DNA of 48,944 bases from the NCBI RefSeq assembly GCF_900566085.1, contig NZ_UPHT01000021.1:1-48944 (forward strand), in the 5' to 3' direction. The notes under the pieces are model-generated. The model did no database searches, was not told the origin of the DNA, and saw only the letters and a list, made by a program, of their open reading frames with translations. Shown here one piece after another: positions 18,478 through 27,488 of this stretch. Origin of the DNA: Mycobacterium attenuatum (GTDB lineage: Bacteria > Actinomycetota > Actinomycetes > Mycobacteriales > Mycobacteriaceae). The translations under genes and the position numbers were made by a program. Positions within the stretch are counted from its first letter, which is position 1. Each line of letters begins with the position of its first letter.

Positions 18478-19772
18478 ATGCTCGCGAGCACGGTGTGGGC
18501 AGCGTCGAGCGAACCTGGCTGCCAACCGGTCGGCAGCATGGGGACCTGCGCCCCGCCGCCTGACTCGACGCCGCCGATCGTGGCCAACCCGCCGGCCTGC
18601 ATCAGCGCGCCGGTGGGTGTGGTCCCGGCGAACCCCATCGCGCCAGCACCCTGATCGGCAGCCGCCACCGGCGCCGATATGGTCGATATGGCCGGCGTTG
18701 TGACTGCCGACACCAACGGCGCTTGCGGCAATACCGCCGATGCACCTGCCAGCGTCCCTAGCGCGCCAGCAGCCGCCCCCGTCGCCGGCGCAGCGGTCAG
18801 CGCGCCCACGCTCGACTCGGCAGCGGTCATTGCCACTCCAGCGGTCGACAGCGCCATCCCGTCAGCAGCTGACGTCGCCAAAGCCGGAACAAGACCAAAG
18901 CCCGCGCCCCCGAGAATCCATTCGATTACCGCACCTATGAAAAAGAATGGATTGAGCACGAGGTAAAAGGCGTTTACGGCGACCAATTGCCAGAGCAAAC
19001 CGAGGACCTGCAGCATGAGAAGTGCGGCAGCGGGCTGAGTCAATAATAACAAGAAGGCCTCAATGAGCATCGGCCCGGTAAATAGTGCTCCGATCAAAAA
19101 GTAGCCAACAAATTCCACCGCCGTGAACAGCTCTACGGTAAGAAATATCTGGAATGCTTGTAAAAATTGCTGCCATGGCGTGAGCCCGAACTGGACAACG
19201 CCGGCCGCGATGTTTCCGATGACGTCTGCTCCGGGTTTGACAATGACCGGTGCCGGACTCGTGTGCGGCACGGAGGATAGGACGGCGGCCGTGCTGATTT
19301 CGTAAACGCTCATCGTGGTGGCGGCTTGGATCCACATCCGCGCGTAGTCAACCTCATTCAGGGCGATGGGGATGGTGTTGAGGCCAAAGAAATTCGTCGC
19401 CACCAACACGGCGTGGGTGGCGTGGTTAGCCGCCAACTCGCCTAGCGTCGGCATGGTCGCTAAGGCACTCACATAGGCCGTCGCCGCGGCCTCATGAGCA
19501 GCAGCGGCTTGCGTACTGTCGGCGCTGGCCTGCAGCAACCACGCCGTGTACGGCGCGTAGGCCGCGATGCAACACTCCGCGGTGGGACCGTCCCACGTGC
19601 CGGCTTGCATCGCAGCGAGCACCGCGGTCAATTCCTCAGCAACCGACCCGTACTCCGCACTGAGCGCTGCCCAGGTTTGCGCCGCGGCCTGCAACGAACC
19701 CGGTCCGGGGCCCGTATGAAGTAATGCAGAATGCACCTCCGGCGGCGACGCCGACCACAGCGGCGCCGTCAC
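18474..19772 (-). CDS. PPE family protein, PPE-PPW subgroup
   Basis: 432 residues. The N-terminal 180 residues are a classic PPE domain: [23 protein letters not shown] at the start, WDG in the helix turn, and [28 protein letters not shown]. The C-terminal region carries MGFAGT followed by PMLPTGW, the GFxGT and PxxPxxW motifs that define the PPW subgroup. A hydrophobic central section (about residues 190-290) suggests membrane association. PPE proteins are exported by ESX type VII systems, usually with a PE partner; some PPW members (such as PPE37) serve in haem or iron uptake. The GTG start overlaps the stop of the small gene upstream as GTGA. There is no PPE at this place in M. tuberculosis. 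Confidence 0.92.
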   Translation of the reverse strand: MTAPLWSASPPEVHSALLHTGPGPGSLQAAAQTWAALSAEYGSVAEELTAVLAAMQAGTWDGPTAECCIAAYAPYTAWLLQASADSTQAAAAHEAAATAYVSALATMPTLGELAANHATHAVLVATNFFGLNTIPIALNEVDYARMWIQAATTMSVYEISTAAVLSSVPHTSPAPVIVKPGADVIGNIAAGVVQFGLTPWQQFLQAFQIFLTVELFTAVEFVGYFLIGALFTGPMLIEAFLLLLTQPAAALLMLQVLGLLWQLVAVNAFYLVLNPFFFIGAVIEWILGGAGFGLVPALATSAADGMALSTAGVAMTAAESSVGALTAAPATGAAAGALGTLAGASAVLPQAPLVSAVTTPAISTISAPVAAADQGAGAMGFAGTTPTGALMQAGGLATIGGVESGGGAQVPMLPTGWQPGSLDAAHTVLASI

Positions 19773-20053
19773 TTCGCACCACTTGCGAGCACCTTCGAGA
19801 CCATGGCGGCATCGCGGGCCGCGAAGCCACCAGCGTGGCGATGAGCGCCGATCCGCCAGCGGCCCAGTACCTGGCCTGCGGGTCTGTTCGCCGCGGCTTG
19901 CGCGGTGCTCGGCGATATCGGACTGCCCGCGGGGGCGCCCGGCGTGGTGGTCGCTGGCGTAGCAGCGGGGTAGGTCGTGCGCCGGATAGCACGCAATGAC
20001 TCCCGCGCGGCAACGATGGCCGCCGGGGATGTCGGACCCACCGGATACGTCAT
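19769..20053 (-). CDS. Small protein coupled to the PPE gene; possible PE-like partner
   Basis: 94 residues from ATG 20053, preceded by a good ribosome-binding site (GGGAGTAG). The stop overlaps the PPE GTG start, so both are made from one message. The sequence opens [20 protein letters not shown], has a Pro/Thr-rich middle ([18 protein letters not shown]), and an Ala-rich second half. Two Ala-rich helical stretches separated by a Pro-rich turn recall PE proteins, and its position just 5' of a PPE gene fits. However, the usual PE start and the C-terminal YxxxD/E export signal are not seen. I do not recognise the family; PE-like is an inference from context. Confidence 0.5.
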   Translation of the reverse strand: MTYPVGPTSPAAIVAARESLRAIRRTTYPAATPATTTPGAPAGSPISPSTAQAAANRPAGQVLGRWRIGAHRHAGGFAARDAAMVSKVLASGAK

Positions 20054-20143
20054 TTCACTACTCCCGTTCGCTGGTTCGCCTAACAACCGATCTGACCACC
20101 AAAAAACAATTAGCTCACCGAAGTATTTAACCGCCAGCGACGT

Positions 20144-21316
20144 TCAATTGTTATCGGTGGAACCTGCGTTATTGAAGACGTCGGCTACGGTAACGTAATT
20201 GTCGCCGGCGCCGACTAGATTGCTATATTCCAACGCCGAAAGCGCCGCCACGCTCATACCGTGGTAGTCGGGTGTGTCGGCGTAAGGGTCGATCAACGGA
20301 ATCTGCATTGAAGACTGCTCGGTATTCACCTCATAGTCGCCCGCGTTATAGTCAGGAATATTATTGTTCGAGAGGTTCGAGAGGTTCGAGAGGTTATCAT
20401 TGGAAAGGCTGTTACCGAGAGCAACGAAGACGGAATTATCTTCTTCCCCACTCAATACCGTCGCGTCCGACTCAGAACTGTCACGCTGGTCTGACGCAGA
20501 AATCTCAGGTAAATTCGCGCGCAGGGTAGTTAAGTGGTCGTCAATGTTGTCTCTCGAAAATCCGAATTTGCTCTCACCCACCTCAGAGTTGAATTGGTTG
20601 AGCTGATCCTGTAATTCGTCCAGCTCATTCCTGAATCTACTGGCGAAACTCTCATCTACCCAACCGACGTCGGGTATGAAATATGGAGTCTCTGCTGTTC
20701 TTGTCGAGGATAGGTTCGTTGGAGTGAATACGCTTCTGAACTCCGCTTCTGCCTCCGGTGTGTCGATTTCCTCGAATATCCTTCTGACTGTTTCCACGGG
20801 ATTAGTAGGTTCGAATGATTCGCTCGATGATTCTTCAAACTCATCGAGCTGGACCGGAAGATTTCGTACGGCCTCGGATTCTTCAGATTCAGAGAGGAGC
20901 GCCAGGGCGCGTATCGGCATGGGCTCGGGGATGCGGATGCGTGCCGTATGAGGATTGGTGGTCGCGTTGTTTGACGGCGTTTCTCCCATGCCGTCTGAAT
21001 CGTCGGTGGATGTGGTGACAGAACCGCCAGGGTCCTCTGATGTGCAGGTATCGAGTTTGAATACCTCGTGAGCATTCAGCGTGATAGCGAGTCGGCCTAC
21101 GCCGAGCTGAGAACTCGTCACCGATTCGGGTGCCGCGACATCCAGGCTGGCACTGGCGGCGCTGGTCAGGGCGAGTGCTCCCAGTGCGACGCCGGCCACC
21201 CGGGCGCGTTGCCGCGGTGATTTGCCTGCTCGGGATTTACCGCGACTCGCCGCGCGATTCAGGCCGTCGGCCTTGGCGTCGCCGTGACAACTGGAGGCTT
21301 CTCGCTTAGCCGACAT
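20144..21316 (-). CDS. Unrecognised exported Ser/Asp/Glu/Asn-rich protein
   Basis: 390 residues from ATG 21316, with no family recognised. A long basic N-region (about 40 residues, many K and R) is followed by a hydrophobic core VAGVALGALALTSAASA, consistent with a signal peptide or anchor. The rest is highly polar and acidic, with clusters such as LLSESEESEAV and EFEESSSESFEPTNP. A stretch at about residues 225-250 (RFRNELDELQDQLNQFN) could form a coiled coil, and the tandem triplets NLSNLSNLS lie near residue 310. Base use is unlike its surroundings: bases 20401-20460 are 48% G+C by count, far below the neighbouring genes. It sits 90 bases upstream of the PE-like/PPE pair on the same strand. 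Recent acquisition or relaxed composition of an exported protein are both possible. Confidence 0.6.
   Translation of the reverse strand: MSAKREASSCHGDAKADGLNRAASRGKSRAGKSPRQRARVAGVALGALALTSAASASLDVAAPESVTSSQLGVGRLAITLNAHEVFKLDTCTSEDPGGSVTTSTDDSDGMGETPSNNATTNPHTARIRIPEPMPIRALALLSESEESEAVRNLPVQLDEFEESSSESFEPTNPVETVRRIFEEIDTPEAEAEFRSVFTPTNLSSTRTAETPYFIPDVGWVDESFASRFRNELDELQDQLNQFNSEVGESKFGFSRDNIDDHLTTLRANLPEISASDQRDSSESDATVLSGEEDNSVFVALGNSLSNDNLSNLSNLSNNNIPDYNAGDYEVNTEQSSMQIPLIDPYADTPDYHGMSVAALSALEYSNLVGAGDNYVTVADVFNNAGSTDNN
20366..20392. repeat. Three perfect tandem copies of a 9-bp unit
   Basis: GTTCGAGAG is repeated three times without a mismatch inside the orphan gene. On the coding strand it encodes the repeated triplet Leu-Ser-Asn. 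A fourth unit begins (GTTA) and then diverges. Short in-frame units like this are prone to copy-number change by slippage. Confidence 0.85.
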
Positions 21317-21683
21317 GTGCCACCACCGTGTGCATCGCCGGTGCGGCAGCGGCGTGCGCGGCCGCCGGTCGAGCGCTCGGCACCGCTACGGCGCCAGCCG
21401 CGCTCGCCATGTCGTCAGGGACGGCCCACAACATCACCGGCACAACCCCTTCCAGGTCATCTCAAGATTGTGAAGCTGACGCCGCCGGATTCCGCGACGT
21501 CATACGGATGTATTGTATAGGATACAACTGTATTGGGACATAGTTGCACAAGTCACCTGTGCGGCCAGCTGTCGGTGCCGGATTATCGACCCGGCTGCTG
21601 GCGGCGTCGCTGCATCGACCGACGACGTTTGCACAGAGACGCTGCGGCCCATCGTCGTCGGGCGCAGTCGCGTGCGTGGGCAG
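21317..21683. other. Gene-free gap of 367 bases inside the accessory block
   Basis: No reading frame here has a convincing start, ribosome-binding site or recognisable product. The part near 21511-21540 is AT-rich relative to the genome and holds a perfect palindrome (21513-21527). The gap must contain the promoter for the orphan gene unless that gene is transcribed together with the YbaK-like gene upstream. Confidence 0.5.
21513..21527. promoter_or_regulatory. Perfect 15-base palindrome TTGTAT-AGG-ATACAA
   Basis: Six-base arms flank a three-base centre in an AT-rich patch about 200 bases upstream of the orphan gene's start (minus strand). It could be an operator. The minus strand also reads TATACAATACAT across it, with TANNNT-like -10 elements. 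Confidence 0.35.
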
Positions 21684-22427
21684 TTATCCGCGAAGGCCCC
21701 CGACCCCGCTGAGTTCGGCACCAAGTGTGGTCCTCTTGAGGTCGGGATATGCGCGCGCCGCGTAATACCACACCAATGCAGGCAAGTCGGCGACCCGCAC
21801 AACCAGGCTCTCAAATGGCGACAGCGATATCGCAACCATGTGCCCTTCGGCCCGGTCAACCTCGGTTGGCGCAATCAGCACTACCCCTCGCAGGGTGGGC
21901 CGTGCTATCGCGGGTGAGAAGAAAGGCGAGACGATGCCCTTCAATAGCCTCAGCTCGGATTCAGGGCAGTAATCCGCCGGATTGATCCGGCAATCTTTCA
22001 CGGCACGTTTGGCAAGTCCCAATTCCGCTGCGACGCGGTGTAATAACCGGCGATTGATGGTGAAGTCGCCCGCCCCGGTGAACAGAAAATGCTGGTTATC
22101 CAGCCGCACCGTCATCGTCTTGTTGACCAGTAGCACGCTGCCGTCGAGCCCACCTGCTATCAGGGTCTGCTTAGTGCTGGCTTTCACGGAGGGCGGATGG
22201 CGAATAATCGTGTGGAAAATACCCAGTCTGGAAATGAGGAGATGCAGGAGCTCGATCGCGGGACAGGAAAGAGTCGCGACATCGAGCAGATTTTCACGCC
22301 GCTTCAGTTGGGTCGTCGCCACGGCGTCGGGCAGCCTCGCCCAAACCTCCTCAATCGGCGGCAGCGTCGCAATACGACGTTCGATCGTGGTGAACGACCA
22401 CGATGGTAGCCCGCTTACGGCGAGCAT
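21684..22427 (-). CDS. YbaK/ProX-like protein, possible aminoacyl-tRNA deacylase
   Basis: 247 residues. No close family member is recognised, but residues about 75-215 follow the YbaK/aminoacyl-tRNA-editing pattern. STKQTLIAGG fits the conserved lysine-bearing first strand. GDFTINRRLLHRVAAELGL fits the GDRRLDLKKLA segment. ESELRLLKGIVSPFF fits the glycine-rich VSPFG loop, and VAISLSPFESLVVRVADLPAL fits the final strand and helix. Those enzymes hydrolyse mischarged aminoacyl-tRNAs. An N-terminal extension of about 70 residues is unusual. The start codon ATG 22427 lies within the 3' arm of a strong RNA stem (22420-22494). It is the first gene of the minus-strand accessory block. The fold assignment is by eye and only moderately secure. 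Confidence 0.55.
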   Translation of the reverse strand: MLAVSGLPSWSFTTIERRIATLPPIEEVWARLPDAVATTQLKRRENLLDVATLSCPAIELLHLLISRLGIFHTIIRHPPSVKASTKQTLIAGGLDGSVLLVNKTMTVRLDNQHFLFTGAGDFTINRRLLHRVAAELGLAKRAVKDCRINPADYCPESELRLLKGIVSPFFSPAIARPTLRGVVLIAPTEVDRAEGHMVAISLSPFESLVVRVADLPALVWYYAARAYPDLKRTTLGAELSGVGGLRG

Positions 22428-22494
22428 CGTGGCCGTGGTGGTGCCGCTGTCCCGGGGACGGCCCGGCGATCCGCCGGGCCGCGACGATGCTCGC
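22420..22494 (-). promoter_or_regulatory. Strong stem enclosing the start codon of the YbaK-like gene
   Basis: An 11-bp perfect inverted repeat (GCGAGCATCGT at 22420-22430 and its complement at 22484-22494) encloses a second perfect 9-bp stem with a 3-base loop (22460-22480). In the minus-strand RNA the ATG at 22427-22425 falls within the 3' arm of the outer stem. If transcription begins upstream of 22494, the start codon would be paired, which suggests translational control. A Shine-Dalgarno sequence is not evident. Confidence 0.5.
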
Positions 22495-22759
22495 AGATAT
22501 AGATTCCCATTGCGCTCATTTCTTCGATCGTGTCAATTCTAGGGTCGCGGCCCCGGCCTCCGCGCTGAATCGGCGAAGTAACTAGCGTCCGCGGCCGATC
22601 GGACGGGCGCAGGCAGTTCCCGGTGCCCACCGAGTACGGCACCGTCACGGCCGCTGACGGAATCGCGGCGGCTATACCAGTCGCCGCCGCAGTGCCGACG
22701 GCTGTGGGATCGCCGCCGCGACTGCCGTGACTCGATCCCTGCCCAGGCATTGCAGCCGT

Positions 22760-22765
22760 TAGGGT
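22760..22765 (+). promoter_or_regulatory. Candidate -10 element of lpdC (leaderless)
   Basis: TAGGGT matches the mycobacterial -10 consensus TANNNT and ends 7 bases before the GTG at 22773, so the transcript would begin at the start codon. No Shine-Dalgarno sequence precedes that codon. Confidence 0.5.
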
Positions 22766-22772
22766 AGTGCCC

Positions 22773-24167
<1,395 letters not shown>

Positions 24168-24175
24168 GTCACCCG

Positions 24176-24451
24176 ATGATTCGCACCGAGACTCTCCTGG
24201 GCGCCATCGGTGGTGTGGCCACCGGCTATGTGCTGTGGCTGGTTGCCATTTCGATCGGCGAAGACCTCACCACGGTGAGCAGCTGGAGCGTGGCGGTGCT
24301 GATGCTGTCGGGTGTGCTAGCCGTCTGCGCCGCGCTGGGCGGTTTGCTGCTGCGCTGGCGCAGCAACCACCTGGGGGCGGCCTTCGTGTTCGGCCTGCCG
24401 ATTCTGCCCGTGGTGCTGACGTTGGCCGTGCTGGCCGACATCTACCTCTAA
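24176..24451 (+). CDS. Small conserved membrane protein (Rv0463 homologue)
   Basis: 91 residues (Rv0463 has about 97) with three hydrophobic segments: TLLGAIGGVATGYVLWLVAI, SWSVAVLMLSGVLAVCAALGGLLL and AAFVFGLPILPVVLTLAVLADIYL. It starts 8 bases after the lpdC stop and is almost certainly co-transcribed with it. Function is unknown. Confidence 0.8.
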   Translation: MIRTETLLGAIGGVATGYVLWLVAISIGEDLTTVSSWSVAVLMLSGVLAVCAALGGLLLRWRSNHLGAAFVFGLPILPVVLTLAVLADIYL

Positions 24452-24455
24452 ACCG

Positions 24456-25022
24456 CTAGCGCGGGTTGTCCAACGGAATGTTGAGCGCCGTTATTGTCGC
24501 CGCGAGCCCGTCGTATTGGGTTGCGAGCATGCAGAATTCGATCAGCTGACGCTGTTTGAGGTGGGTCGCCAGCTGCTGCCAGGTTTCGGTGGTGATCGAC
24601 CGGTCTCTGATCAACTCGTCGGTCGCCGTCAACAACGCCTGCTGCCGCGCGCTGAGTACCTTTCGGGGCCCGTCGCCCCCCGGAGCGTCCGGCCAGGCGA
24701 AGATCGTGGCCTGGGTCTGCGCATCCAGACCCGCGTCGCGCGCCATCCGGCGATGGTGCTGCAACTCGTATTCGCACGATCGCAAATGCGCCACCCGCAG
24801 AATCACCAGCTCGGTGTCGATGCGGGGCAGCCGTCCGCGCAGCAGCCGGCCGCCGTAGATCAGCCAGGCCCAGAACAGTGACTGGCGGTAGCCCAGCGTG
24901 GTGAACAGGTGCATCTCCGGCGCTCGGACCGCACGGGCTCCCAGCTTTGCGAGGACCCAGTTCACCGGTCCCAGCTGGCGCAACCGGCCCGACGGAATGC
25001 GCGCGACCTGGTCCCCGGTCAT
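24456..25022 (-). CDS. Carboxymuconolactone decarboxylase-family protein (Rv0464c homologue)
   Basis: 188 residues, like Rv0464c (190). The core LVILRVAHLRSCEYELQHHRRMARDAGL matches the CMD/AhpD fold, where a cysteine and a following His-His pair mark the active region. Only one of the two AhpD redox cysteines is present, so peroxidase activity of the AhpD type is doubtful. ATG at 25022 overlaps the ramB stop as ATGA, so it is translated from the ramB message. It is convergent with the lpdC operon, 4 bases apart. Confidence 0.85.
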   Translation of the reverse strand: MTGDQVARIPSGRLRQLGPVNWVLAKLGARAVRAPEMHLFTTLGYRQSLFWAWLIYGGRLLRGRLPRIDTELVILRVAHLRSCEYELQHHRRMARDAGLDAQTQATIFAWPDAPGGDGPRKVLSARQQALLTATDELIRDRSITTETWQQLATHLKQRQLIEFCMLATQYDGLAATITALNIPLDNPR

Positions 25023-26443
25023 GGCTGCTTGACCAGGTAGGGCGACACCGTACTGCGATGCTCGTTTAGGTCGAGTGCGCGGCCCAGCGCGGGAAAGGCC
25101 CGCTGCGGGCAATTGTCGCGTTCGCATACCCGGCAACCCGCGCCGATCGGTGTTGCGGTGATGTTCGGATCCCCGGACAAGTCGAGTCCTTCCGAGTAGA
25201 CGAGTCGGTGCGCGTGGCGAAGTTCGCAACCCAGTCCGATCGCGAAGGTTTTACCGGGCTGACCATACCGGGCGGCCCGTCGTTCCACGGTGCGGGCCAC
25301 CCACATGTAGTTGCGCCCGTCGGGCATCTGGGCGATCTGCACCTGGATCTTGCCCGGATTGGCGAACGTCTCGTAAACGTTCCACAAAGGACAGGTGCCC
25401 CCGCTGGAGGAGAAGTGAAAACCCGTGGCGGACTGGCGTTTCGACATGTTTCCGGCCCGGTCGACGCGGATGAAGGAAAATGGCACGCCGCGCATCGACG
25501 GCCGTTGCAGCGTCGACAGCCGGTGTGCGATGGTCTCGTAGCTCACCGAGTAGAACGCCGACAGGCGCTCGACGTCGTAGCGGAAATTCTCGGCGACATC
25601 GTGGAATTGGCGGTAGGGCAGCACCGCGGCCGCCGCGAAGTAATTCGCCAGCCCCAGCCGGGCCAGCGTGTGCGACTCGTCGCTGGTGAACTTGCCCTCT
25701 TCGACCAGGGAGTCGATGAGGTCGCCGAATTCGAGGTAGGCCAACTCTGCGGCCATCTTGAACAACTGCTGGCCAGGCGCGAGGTGGTTGCTGATTTCCA
25801 GCGTCTTGGACGTGGGGTCGTAGCGGTGCAGTACGCCGTCGCCGAGATCGATCCGCTTGTTGATATGCACGCCGTGGACCTCGGCGAGGCGGCGCGTCAA
25901 CTCGCGGCTCAGATCGCCGTGGTGCATCCGCATCTGGACCGTCAGGTCCTCGGCGGCCGTGTCCAGTTCGTGCAGATAATTCTGGCGCTGATAGAAGTAG
26001 TCGCGCACTTCTTCGTGCGGCATGGTGATCGACCCGGTGCCGCTGCCGTCGGAGAACCGCTCCTCGGTGGCGGCGGCCAGCTGGGCGGTGGTGATGCGGT
26101 AACGCCGGTGCAAGTTGACCATCGCCCGCGCCAGGGTGGGGTGTGCACCGACCACTTCGGCGACCTCGGTCGGGTCCACGTCGATGTCCAGGTCACGGTC
26201 CAGGGTGACCTCCCGCAACTCGGCGACCAGCCGGGTGTCGTCCTGGGAGGCGAAGAAGGTCGCGTCCACCCCGAACACCTCGGTGATCCGGAGCAGCACC
26301 GCCACCGTCAGCGGACGGACGTCGTGCTCGATCTGGTTGAGGTAGCTCGGTGAGATCTCGAGCATCTGGGCCAGCGCCGCCTGGCTGAACCCGCGCTCAC
26401 TGCGCAGCTGGCGGACCCGGGAGCCGACGAACGTCTTGGACAC
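25019..26443 (-). CDS. ramB: RamB-type transcriptional regulator of the glyoxylate shunt
   Basis: 474 residues, as in Rv0465c. The N-terminal XRE helix-turn-helix spans about residues 8-62 (RQLRSERGFSQAALAQMLEI, then YLNQIEHDVRPL). The middle region is the ImmA/IrrE-like domain, but its usual HExxH zinc motif is replaced (ARLGLANYFAAAAVLPY), as in this regulator family. A C-terminal DUF2083 domain ends with GAGCRVCERDNCPQRAFP, a three-cysteine cluster that in the related PrpR binds an iron-sulfur cluster. RamB represses icl1 in M. tuberculosis. Likely targets are visible upstream of icl1 in this window. The start is GTG 26443. Confidence 0.93.
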   Translation of the reverse strand: MSKTFVGSRVRQLRSERGFSQAALAQMLEISPSYLNQIEHDVRPLTVAVLLRITEVFGVDATFFASQDDTRLVAELREVTLDRDLDIDVDPTEVAEVVGAHPTLARAMVNLHRRYRITTAQLAAATEERFSDGSGTGSITMPHEEVRDYFYQRQNYLHELDTAAEDLTVQMRMHHGDLSRELTRRLAEVHGVHINKRIDLGDGVLHRYDPTSKTLEISNHLAPGQQLFKMAAELAYLEFGDLIDSLVEEGKFTSDESHTLARLGLANYFAAAAVLPYRQFHDVAENFRYDVERLSAFYSVSYETIAHRLSTLQRPSMRGVPFSFIRVDRAGNMSKRQSATGFHFSSSGGTCPLWNVYETFANPGKIQVQIAQMPDGRNYMWVARTVERRAARYGQPGKTFAIGLGCELRHAHRLVYSEGLDLSGDPNITATPIGAGCRVCERDNCPQRAFPALGRALDLNEHRSTVSPYLVKQP

Positions 26444-26463
26444 TTCAATGAGCGTACCGGCTG

Positions 26464-26581
26464 TGCGAAGCCATGTTTCGCAGAGTTCGCATCTCGGCGC
26501 CGAACGGCGTTCCGATTGGTGTTTTCAACGCGTCGTTGGCATGATTCGCATCAGCCTCTCAGGGTAAACCTGGGGTTCGCA
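26464..26581. promoter_or_regulatory. Cluster of TTCGCA hexamers between ramB and the thioesterase gene
   Basis: TTCGCA or its complement occurs five times: 26464-26469 (inverted), 26477-26482, 26486-26491, 26545-26550 and 26576-26581. The first two form a dyad TGCGAA-N7-TTCGCA just upstream of the ramB start. RamB is known to regulate its own gene, so these may be operator half-sites, although they differ from the TTTGCAAA form seen at icl1. Confidence 0.4.
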
Positions 26582-26606
26582 CAAGGAGGGAACGGGGAGT
26601 AGAGCC

Positions 26607-27401
26607 GTGAGCCTGGACAAAGAATTGATGCCGGTGCCGGACGGTCACCCCAGCGTGTTCGATCGCGAGTGGCCATTGCGTGTCGGCGACATCGACCGCA
26701 CCGGCAGGTTGCGGTTGGACGCGGCGTGCCGGCATATCCAGGACATCGGCCAGGACCAGTTGCGCGAGATGGGTTTCGAGGAGACCCACCCGTTGTGGAT
26801 AGTCCGGCGCACCATGGTGGACATGATCCGGCCGATCGAGTTCCAGGACATGCTGCGGTGTCGGCGCTGGTGTTCGGGAACCTCCAACCGGTGGTGTGAA
26901 ATGCGCGTTCGTATCGACGGGCGCAAGGGCGGGCTGATCGAGTCCGAGGCGTTCTGGATCCACGTCAACCGGGAAACCGAGATGCCGGCGCGCATCGCCG
27001 ACGACTTCCTGGCGGGCCTGCACAAGACCACCTCCGTTGACCGGCTGCGGTGGAAGGGCTACCTCAAGCCCGGCGGCCGCGATGACGCCACCGAAATCCA
27101 CGAGTTTCCGGTCCGGGTCACCGACATCGACTTGTTCGACCACATGAACAACTCGGTGTACTGGAGCGTGATCGAGGACTACCTGGCCGGTCACACCGAG
27201 CTGATGCAAGGCCCGCTACGGGTGACCATCGAGCACGAGGCGCCGGTGGCACTGGGCGACAAACTGGAGATCATCTCGCACGTTCATCCGCCCGGTTCGA
27301 CCGAGCAATTCGGCTCCGGCCTGGCCGACCGGACTGTTACAACGCTCACATATGCGGTTGGCGACGAGACCAAAGCCGTTGCGGCCATCTTCGCCCGCTA
27401 A
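26607..27401 (+). CDS. Acyl-ACP thioesterase-family protein (Rv0466 homologue)
   Basis: 264 residues, the length of Rv0466. It is a double hotdog protein. The first domain opens DREWPLRVGDIDRTGRLRLDAACRHIQD; the second begins near residue 160 with VRVTDIDLFDHMNNSVYWSVIEDYL, the D-x-x-x-H-x-N-N motif used by plant and bacterial FatA/FatB enzymes. It is expected to release fatty acids from acyl carrier protein in the cytoplasm. GTG 26607 has a GGGGAG ribosome-binding site 7 bases upstream. It is divergent from ramB and sits just before icl1, in a fatty-acid metabolism neighbourhood. Confidence 0.9.
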   Translation: MSLDKELMPVPDGHPSVFDREWPLRVGDIDRTGRLRLDAACRHIQDIGQDQLREMGFEETHPLWIVRRTMVDMIRPIEFQDMLRCRRWCSGTSNRWCEMRVRIDGRKGGLIESEAFWIHVNRETEMPARIADDFLAGLHKTTSVDRLRWKGYLKPGGRDDATEIHEFPVRVTDIDLFDHMNNSVYWSVIEDYLAGHTELMQGPLRVTIEHEAPVALGDKLEIISHVHPPGSTEQFGSGLADRTVTTLTYAVGDETKAVAAIFAR

Positions 27402-27445
27402 GGCCGGCCCGTTACCGCAAATCCACCTGCTGACCTGCGGCTTTG

Positions 27446-27474
27446 CCGTTACTGACGGGTAATTTCTGTAACGG
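27446..27474. promoter_or_regulatory. Inverted repeat CCGTTAC/GTAACGG upstream of icl1
   Basis: Perfect 7-base arms separated by 15 bases, lying 15 bases before the RamB/PrpR-like boxes and about 200 bases before icl1. It may be an additional operator or the terminator of the thioesterase gene; no T-run follows. Confidence 0.35.
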
Positions 27475-27488
27475 TTCAGTTCAACTGC

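Noticed and set aside
22415..22750. A 111-codon minus-strand frame in the lpdC upstream region
   Set aside because: No ribosome-binding site, low-complexity composition, and it overlaps both the structured leader and the YbaK-like gene start. The 345 bases 22428-22772 appear to hold only the structured element and the lpdC promoter.
18474..22772. Transposon or prophage as the vehicle of the accessory block
   Set aside because: No transposase, integrase, tRNA target or flanking direct repeats were seen; the inverted repeat at 22420-22494 is better explained as a local RNA stem than as a transposon end.
25208..26353. A 381-codon plus-strand frame antisense to ramB
   Set aside because: The ramB frame on the other strand is conserved end to end; the antisense frame has no recognisable motif.
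25019..26443. ramB as a metalloprotease of the ImmA/IrrE type
   Set aside because: The HExxH zinc motif is absent, as expected for the RamB/PrpR regulators.
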